Shown piece after piece: positions 57,173 through 64,000 of a DNA stretch of 64,000 bases (position 1 is its first letter; every line of letters starts with the position of its first letter). The notes below the pieces were generated by a model. That model ran no database searches. It saw nothing but the letters and a program-made list of their open reading frames with translations, and was not told where the DNA came from. A program made the position numbers and the translations under genes. The stretch comes from Adiantum capillus-veneris (lineage: Eukaryota > Streptophyta > Polypodiopsida > Polypodiales > Pteridaceae): the NCBI GenBank assembly GCA_014529385.2, contig CM043953.1, positions 72,543,872 to 72,607,871 on the forward strand. Reading direction: 5' to 3'.

Positions 57173-57530
57173 AACTAATTTAACGTCGTAGGAAACTAAT
57201 TAAAATTAAAAGACCTAAAGATCTAACCGACGAGGAGTTGAACTCAAGACCTATTATTCAAGAGGGAAATGGCATAATCAATCTATCATACTTGGCATGG
57301 GTGATAGAAAGGTTATACCATTTATCTCTTTTTATTGGCACACATATCCACACACGTGCACACACACAAGAAGAAGAGAGTTATAACGTCGTAGGAAACT
57401 ATCTTAAAAGACGTTTAAGATTAGGTTATATGTAGACTTACATTAAATTAGATTTAGGTTTATTTTTAACTGGATTTACGTTTATTTACGCTAGATTTAG
57501 ATTTACGTTATATTAGATTAGATTTAGGTC

Positions 57531-57892
57531 TCCATAGACTGCGATGCCTGCATGAAGCAGGTGAAGAAAGCCCTCAATGGAATATAGGGTATTGCTGCCT
57601 TCACTCATGGTGGGCTCCGTCGATCCAAAAGTACTGGTGAAATGTCTTCAGAAGATAGGGAAGAAGGTGGATCTTCAGGGCGGTAAGAGTCACTACATCC
57701 CTGACACAATGACCATCTAGACAACCTCTAGTCATTCAACAGCAACTTCAAAGTTAGTAACAAGAGCAAGAACGGTCTAAAGGGCCAATTGCTGTCGTCA
57801 GATGTGGATGGAGATGAGGCAGCGTCACCGCCGGAAGTTAACTCTCACATCTTTAGTGATGAGAATGCCAACTCTTGCCGAGTTATGTGAAA
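57531..57892 (+). pseudogene. Captured heavy-metal-associated (HIPP/HMA) gene fragment
   Basis: VSIDCDACMKQVKKALNGI at about 57531-57585 is the metal-binding CxxC start of an HMA domain. After a stop and a +1 shift, GSVDPKVLVKCLQKIGKKVD at about 57613-57672 is its second half. The following frame (SNFKVSNKSKNGLKGQLLSS, then DGDEAASPPE) resembles the linker of HIPP proteins. Part of the domain between is missing. It has no relation to CACTA genes and sits in the transposon's untranslated 5' part, so it looks transduplicated. Host HIPPs bind metals and are prenylated at a C-terminal CaaX box, not seen here. Confidence 0.65.
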
Positions 57893-58021
57893 AATTATGT
57901 GTTAAATCAGTTTTAAGGTTCTTATAATCCCTGTTAGTTTAGTTCTTTGTTTTTAATATAACATAATTTACGTTAGATTTAGATTTATGTTATATTAGAT
58001 TAGAGTTAGGTTTATTTAGGT

Positions 58022-58024
<3 letters not shown>

Positions 58025-58060
<36 letters not shown>
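58025..58060. repeat. (CA)n microsatellite
   Basis: 36 bp of CA, part of the second direct-repeat copy. Confidence 0.95.
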
Positions 58061-58061
<1 letters not shown>

Positions 58062-58477
58062 GAAGAAGAGAGTTTTAACGTCGTAGGAAACTATCCCAAA
58101 AGACGTTAAAGATTAGGTTAGATGTAGACTTACGTTAAATTAGATTTAGGTTTATTTTTAGTTAGATTTACGCTTATTTACGTTAGATCGAGTCCACGCA
58201 AGAATTACTTACGGTTTAGGGTTTAGAGTTAGACGAACAGTGAAAAGATCTACTGTGAAAAGATGTTAAGATGCTGTGAAGTGCTACAGCTAGAGAAGAG
58301 GCAAAGGGGTTTTGTCCACTACATGCAGTATCATGTAGACGTGGGTGTGTAGATTTCTTGTACCCACAAATATAGGTATTGACCAATAAAGACGAGATTA
58401 TAACCCGGTGGTTCTGATCTCCGTGCACCTCTAGACCGAGGTGTGCGGGGATTGGACATGACTAGAGAATGTGAGGT

Positions 58478-58482
<5 letters not shown>

Positions 58483-58533
<51 letters not shown>
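58483..58533. repeat. (GA)n microsatellite
   Basis: About 50 bp of GA, about 70 bp before the transposase ATG. Confidence 0.95.
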
Positions 58534-58537
<4 letters not shown>

Positions 58538-58599
58538 GAGGAAGAATGCCAATAGAATATTAAATTTGTTGTCCAAGTTATAAGTTTTTTATCCTCATT

Positions 58600-60802
58600 A
58601 TGAGTAGTGACGAGGATGTGGGACCGTCCAACTGAAACACCTATCTCTCAACGAGGGTCTTATGTCCTTGTAATCAATGCAAGCATGCTGTGCGACGGAC
58701 AAGACGTGTTTCTTTGCAGCACGTTCGCGAATTTGGCGAGTTCGATCCATCTATTATAGATCGAGTTGTTGCCAATTATAACTCGTCGGACTCTGACGCT
58801 GGCCAACAAGCAGCAATCTTGCAACCCAATAGACGTGTTCGCAGGCGCTTTGGTCAAGCAGCATATGTGAGGCCACAAGATGTAGCCTCTGACAGCTCGG
58901 GGGATGATCATGCAGAGCACATTCCCAACGAGGCAATGTTTGAGCCCGAGATTGATGAAATGATCGAGACGATCATGGATTCAGAAAGGCTTATCTATGA
59001 TGATATGAAAAGTGAAGCCGATACGCCATTGTATAATGGAGCACGTATGTCTAGATTAAAAGCACTCCTGGTTCTTCTCAACATGCAGGCAAAGTTTGGA
59101 TGAAGTGACACTAGCGTCACAACGCTTTTCAGGTGATCTATTACAATTAGTTTACTTTAATAAAACTCTAAATGTATAATGATCTGATAGATTTTTACAC
59201 GACTGTATCATATTTTTATGTTGTGTAGATTGCTGAAAGAGCACATACTACCAGCTGACAATGTGATGCCAGATTCCCGAGATGAAGCAAGAAAGATTTT
59301 GCGAAACTTGGGGATGGATTACAATTCTATCCACGCTTGTCCTAATGACTGCATTCTTTTCAGAGGGGAATACATAGACATGGAGAAGTGTCCGAAATGT
59401 GATTCCGAAAGATATTGAGTAGATCTCCACCGGACAAAAATTCCACAACAGGTTTTGCGACATTTTCCTCTGCTTCCTCGCATCAAGCATTTCTTCGAAT
59501 GTAAGTCCATGGCCGCCCTAGCATCATGGCATGAGGAGAATAAATCTTTGGATGGTGTGCTACGAATTCCTGCAGATTGCGCAGCCTGGAAACATATAGA
59601 TGGAACATGGTCGGATTTTGCCAGGGAAGGTCGAAATTTGCGCTTAGGCCTGGCTATGGATGGCGTAAATCCATTTGGTCAAAGATCAACATCTTACAGT
59701 GTATGGCCCGTTGTCATCGTCAACTACAACATTCCCCCGTGGTTGACTACGAAGAAGGGGCACCTATGGCTAAGCTTGATTGTGCCAGGGCGATATAAAG
59801 TGGGGAAAATGGATGTGTATCTTCGTCCACTATTGGAAGAGCTACAACAATTGTGGATTGGCATAGAGGTGGTGGATATGAGCCGACACACAGGACGACG
59901 GAATGCTTTGATCAGAGGCATTCTAATGTGGACCATGCATGACTATCCCGGGCTAACAGAATGCTCAGGTGATCTATTGACACTCCTCACTCAGACACTG
60001 TAAATCTTGTTTTTTCCCATAGTTGATCTATTATCATGTGTATACATGCAGAGCTTCAAACACAGCAGCATGGTGTAAAGGTCGACATTTTAGGGTGGAA
60101 CGAATCGACAAAAAGCGTTTCACTCAAGATTGTGGAATCATGGCAAAATTTGAACAGTCTAGTCGACGACATTCCTCTGATGCAGATCCTGTGGTGGCGG
60201 AACTCACTTACTTCGGCACGCTGCAAGAGATTTTGAGGATCGATTACAGAGGATTTTTTGTCGACTTGTTCGACGTGCAATGGTTCAAGATAATCATGGA
60301 GGGTCGCAATGCTAGTGTGCGTAGAGGAGAGTCTGGTTTTCTTGAGGTGGATTCTACTAAGAAATGGACTGACCTAAGAGACACTTTCGTACTACCCGAG
60401 CATTGTGAACAAGTAAGTATGTAAATAGTTAACATCCCCCTTTTACAAGTTATGTGGTTGAAAGCTCTCATGTAAGTTATGTGGCTCTGGCAGGTAATAT
60501 TTCATACTACAAAGTCTACATCAAACTGGTGGTACGTCATAGAGGTAGCCCCTCGTAGTGCAAGGACGTATGAAGGCTACCATGTGCCAATCACAACGGC
60601 ATCAATGGAGGAGATCAGAGAAGATGCTCAATCAGAAGCCGCTGCGGTGGTGCCAGACGAGCATCAAGATGCTACTACTCTATATGGGGTGAATGCAGAG
60701 GAGCTACAAAATGAAACAGAGGATATGTGTTTAAACGGAGAGCTCTATAAAGATATAGGAAGTTATGCTGAGTTATGCGAGGATGAGAGAGAGATCTCTT
60801 AA
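58600..60802 (+). pseudogene. CACTA transposase of outer copy: 5' exon present, core deleted
   Basis: Exon 1 (58600-59134) starts MSSDEDVGPSN, then a stop (TGA), then RVLCPCNQCKHAVRRTRRVS, the CxCxxC transposase-associated domain, and MFEPEIDEMIETIMDSERLI. A TGA falls after NMQAKFG. Exon 2 (59229-59968) matches inner exon 1, with a TGA at 59416-59418 in place of CGA. The next exon is a fusion made by deleting about 1.5 kb (inner 49393-50930): TTCAAACA joins CAGCAGCATGG at a 3-bp ACA overlap, and the frame is lost. The last exon is 60494-60802. It encodes no working transposase. Confidence 0.85.
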
Positions 60803-61074
60803 AGCCACAAATATTGTATTTGAACAATTTTGCTCCGTGTTGTAAAAGCTCTGGCTCTCTAAGTACCTTCCATGGTGTATAACGCTCTTTTCTACTCGCG
60901 CTCACATCATTTGATTGAAAATTCTGAGTTTTCGACTTGCCTCTTCAATCACTCAATTCATTGCGTCATTGTATTTATATGCGTCATTACGTCATTGTAT
61001 TTAATGGTCTTTGCGTCATTGTCTACTCTATTCATTCAATATTAAGTTTAAATATTCGTGTGTTTAATGCAGGT

Positions 61075-62384
61075 ATGGATGATGAGGAGTTTCTTTCTTC
61101 TTTGTCACCACAGCAGAGACAGTGGTACGTGGAGCGTCATCGCTCTGGCGCATCATCGCGCGTTCCTACTCCATCCGCATCTCCCTCTCTTTCGGAGCAT
61201 TCGGCGCGCTCCGAAGCTTCGGCGTCGACAAGACGAGCTTCACACTCGTCTAGACACCGGCGCTCTAGTGGTGGCGGTGGCGGTTGTTGTGGGGATTCCG
61301 CCACCGATGCCTCCACACCGCCTCGTGTTCGACGAGGCTCTTTACCCTCCCCTTCTTTGCCCGCCCCCACACCAGCCACAGCATCGCCATCTACGCCAGG
61401 TTTTGCACGGCTGACTGTTCCTAGAAGCTACACACCTCTACCTACTCCGCCAGGCGCCACCCCACTTGACACTCCTCGCTTCGGGGCCCAGACGCCGGTG
61501 GAGACACCTGACGTCCGTACCCCCATCGACACGCCGCTAGAGACCCCTGCCGGGACACCCAGGTTCACGCGTCACCGGCCAGAGGGCTTGCCTTACTCCA
61601 TCGACATCAGCGGCGGCATCATCATGGATGATGATGGCAAGAAGGTGATCTCGCGCATGCGTGGTCTTTGCTCTCAACTGTTTAGACACTACATACTAAA
61701 CAAATGGAGTGAAGTACCAAGTAATTTAAAAAACAGAGTCATCAGCATACTTCATGATGAGTTTCCCGTTCCAACACGGGATCAGCGCTTCAATGAAGAC
61801 CTGATGAAGATTCGAATGCGCGAATACTGCAAACATAAGCGTTCCGAAGTGCAAAAAGCAATCAAGAATGGGTGGAACAGGCCAGATTGGCTGGCCAAAG
61901 AAGATTGGAAGAATGCAAAGAAAGCAGCGCGCGAGAATCCCGACAAGTGGAAGCAACAAAAGGATGCAGCCAGAGCGCGAGTAGAGGCAGGGAGCTCGCA
62001 CCACTTGGGGAGCGGTGGATGGGCATCATTTGAGGCCGATTTTGTAAGTGTTTTCACATTGCTCTTTATGTTCGATAGTTTAGGGTTTATGAGTTTTTTA
62101 ATTCTAACATAATGAAATCTTTGTATGTTTTGACAGTGGTCGATGACAGGACGTGATCCCACACCGTACGAGCACGAGTACGCAGGCAGGAAGGGCTTAA
62201 ACGCCCTGATGGACATTCTCAGTTCTCGCGGCGACATGGTTAGTATTAGGGTTTACTCTTTTTTATTTTTTGTATTGTTTTATAAATGTCGTTATATGTT
62301 TATACTTACTGAAAGCTGTCTTATTGTCTTTTTTTGCAGAATCCGACAGATACGCCGCTTGGACACGATGAGACGTCTGACTAG
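61075..62384 (+). CDS. TnpA-like second CACTA gene, outer copy
   Basis: Exons 61075-62043, 62137-62238 and 62340-62384, same lengths as the inner copy, 371 residues, frame and splice sites intact. About 20 base differences over the first exon by eye, for example the inner EVQSD reads EVPSN here. Both copies keeping this gene open while transposase decays could reflect youth of the copies or selection on the binding protein. Confidence 0.75.
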
Positions 62385-62744
62385 ACGATGTCAGTTTAGC
62401 CGTAGCTAGATAGCATTAGTTTAGGGTTTCTCATAGCTTATGTATCATGAGACGGATTTTATACGTCTTTTTGAACCATGTATATTATTACATTTGTCAC
62501 CGCAGTTCCTTTTGCCAATCAATTCTTTATGCCTATGATGTTGTACAATTGTCATTATTACATTTGCCAATGAATTCATTTTGCCTATGATGTGTACAAT
62601 TGTCAATTTTGCAAACAATGCGTCTTGTGGGTGACTATTTTGGGTCTATTATCTACCCTTGCACTTTTTACAAAAAGTGATCAAGTACAATATGGTTGAT
62701 GGGTGGCAGGGCATTCAATGCCCTGCCACCAAAAAAAAATTCTC

Positions 62745-62935
62745 TTGGGCGTCGCTATAACCGTCGCTATGAGCGTCGCTATAGTCTTCAGTGTAAACGT
62801 CGCTATAACCGTCGCTATAACCGTCGCTATATAGAGACGCTTATAGCGACGCATATAGCGACGCTCGTAGCGACGGTTTTAGCGACGCCGGAGGTTATAA
62901 AAACCCAGTGTATTTTCGTCGCTAACAGCGTCACA
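62745..62935. promoter_or_regulatory. Right subterminal array of outer CACTA
   Basis: About ten GCGTCGCTA/TAGCGACGC words, several mutated to CCGTCGCTA. A shorter, less perfect hairpin than in the inner copy, centred near 62833. Confidence 0.8.
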
Positions 62936-62962
62936 AGAGCACACAACCTCTTGTAGTGTTCC

Positions 62963-64000
62963 TTGACCTGCGCTGTTGCAAATTAATCCCATACTTGGTA
63001 ATGCTCGTGAAATATGTATGCCAAATGTGCTTGAGGACCTTCCGACCCAGAATGTTAATACTTGGTGTGCATTGATCATGGTTTATGCTCATGAGGGCAA
63101 AGGTGAACAAGCATTGAGTTGTTTTGAAATGATGCAGCATGAAGGCCTCTCTCCAACATGCTATTACTAGCAACCCATCAATAAGGTAATGCTTGAGATG
63201 GGTAGTGGACGCTTATAGGGTATGGTGAAGGGCATCCAAACAGCAAGCTGTGAAGAGCAAAGATGATTAGGAGATGCATCTCCACCTCTCTCTCGTTCAA
63301 GCTAGAAAGAGAGAGGGAAGCTGGAGAGAGTGATGACGGATAAGGTGGGCGAGCTTATGGCATAAGGTCAATGGTTGAGGTGACGTTGCAGGGCAAAGGT
63401 GTAGTCCAGAGGGAGGTGAAGTGAGGTTGAGATCTCACTGTAGGACAACGCAGTGCAGAGAGCGCTTTATTTAGAGATCATATTTATAGGGAAAGAGAAT
63501 CTTTACCTTGATTATCTAAGAGCGATTTTGGAAAACCTAAAAGGAGAGCCAAATCTGGTGTACTTTAGGGAGCACAGAAAGTGCTTGAGGCCATTTATGT
63601 CTGGAATGTCGTCTCCTAGAGTGCATTGATTATGGATATGCACAACATGAGCATGACCAAAAATTACTAGGCTATTTTTAGCGGATGCAAAGCGATGGCC
63701 TCTCTCCTTATGCACTCACATAAGTGTGCATCTTGAAGGCATGTGGCTCTACACAAGATGCTGATATCTGCATAAAAATTCACACCGATATTGTTAGTCA
63801 GAGAATGTTGAAAAAGATGTCATGCTTGGAAATGCCTTGGTTGACATGTTTGCTTAATGTGGTGCACTTTAAAGATTCACTTCTGATATTGTTAGTCCGA
63901 GGGTTGTTGCAAAAAGTGTCGTGCTTGGCTTGGTCGATATGTGCGCCAAATGTGGTACACTTCAGAAAGCACAGAAAGTGCTTGAGGAGCTTCCTATCCG
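62963..64000 (+). pseudogene. PLS-type pentatricopeptide repeat (PPR) pseudogene, runs off window
   Basis: Repeats seen: VLEDLPTQNVNTWCALIMVY with AHEGKGEQALSCFEMMQHEG and LSPT at 63030-63165; after a 340-bp unrelated stretch, AQKVLEAIYVWNVVS then a stop in place of Trp, SDGLSPYALT, VCILKACGSTQDADICIKIH; and LVDMCAKCGTLQKAQKVLEE at the window end. PPR proteins of this type bind organelle RNA, often for C-to-U editing. Stops and shifts are frequent and order is partly duplicated (HTDIVSQRML, later SDIVSPRVVA), so this is a relic. It lies directly beyond the outer CACTA. Confidence 0.75.
63180..63500. other. Non-PPR insert inside PPR relic
   Basis: GA-rich sequence without frame, between two PPR blocks. 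From 63502 about 48 bp match 44652-44699. Nature unknown. Confidence 0.45.

Larger units (their letters stand above)
57361..58195. repeat. About 150-bp direct repeat pair within outer CACTA
   Basis: CACACA-AGAAGAAGAGAG, AACGTCGTAGGAAACTATC and GATTTAGGTTTATTTTTA recur at 57361-57500 and about 58040-58195, bracketing the captured gene piece. The word AACGTCGTAGGAAACTA also occurs at 57181. Confidence 0.8.
45646..62958 (+). mobile_element. Outer CACTA (En/Spm) element, interrupted by a LINE
   Basis: Ends CACTACAAGAGG at 45646 and the inverted CCTCTTGTAGTG at 62958, flanked by the 3-bp duplication TTC (45643-45645, 62959-62961). Subterminal arrays of GCGACGCTCATAGCGACG-type words lie at both ends. 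Its own sequence is about 6.5 kb; the rest is the nested LINE and inner CACTA. It keeps the 5' transposase exon, part of exon 2 and the second gene. It lacks the transposase core. Confidence 0.93.

Overview
This is a repeat-dominated stretch of a large plant nuclear genome. The clues are a decayed photosystem I antenna gene (Lhca4 type) with a chloroplast transit peptide, PLS-type PPR fragments, plant-type CACTA, PIF/Harbinger and Ty3 elements, and many long GA/CT tracts. The PPR style and the mix of elements suggest a fern or another early-diverging vascular plant. That is inference; nothing here names the species. I see no convincingly intact, expressed host gene. Almost all coding sequence belongs to transposable elements or gene relics.

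Layout. (1) 1-7140: a Helentron-type rolling-circle element on the + strand. It has an RPA-like gene in several exons, a small unknown acidic ORF, and a Rep (HUH)-PIF1 helicase-AP-endonuclease reading frame broken by about six frame shifts. A second RPA-like fragment lies at 11100-11432. (2) 7141-17794: mostly non-coding, with microsatellites, an antisense Ty3 protease relic (13612-14620) and a dead PIF/Harbinger transposase (15554-16079). (3) 17800-31007: a full-length 13.2 kb Ty3/gypsy element with two 911-bp LTRs, a 5-bp target duplication, a tRNA-Asp-like primer site, a leader with a repeated palindromic motif, gag, protease, RT, RNase H, a duplicated zinc-binding module, integrase, and an extra sense ORF after integrase. 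(4) 31008-45642: a tandemly duplicated target region, an unknown spliced gene relic on the minus strand, the Lhca4 pseudogene, a tRNA-like SINE candidate, weak LINE RT pieces, a PPR scrap, and a 1-kb duplication flanking a gag-like relic. (5) 45646-62958: a three-layer nest. An outer CACTA element (TSD TTC) holds a LINE inserted in its GA microsatellite. The LINE holds an inner CACTA of the same family (TSD CAT). (6) 62959-64000: a PPR pseudogene running off the window end.

How the parts work together. The inner CACTA splits the LINE ORF2 exactly in frame, so the LINE was open when it was hit. The two CACTA copies carry complementary internal deletions: the outer keeps the 5' transposase exon, and the inner keeps the transposase core. 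Both keep an apparently intact second gene (TnpA-like). The outer copy also carries a captured heavy-metal-associated (HIPP-type) gene fragment.

The best candidates for new biology are the Helentron with an animal-style Rep in a plant, the LINE whose ORF1 and ORF2 share one frame across a single UAG, and the Ty3 element with a doubled H2C2 module plus a third ORF.
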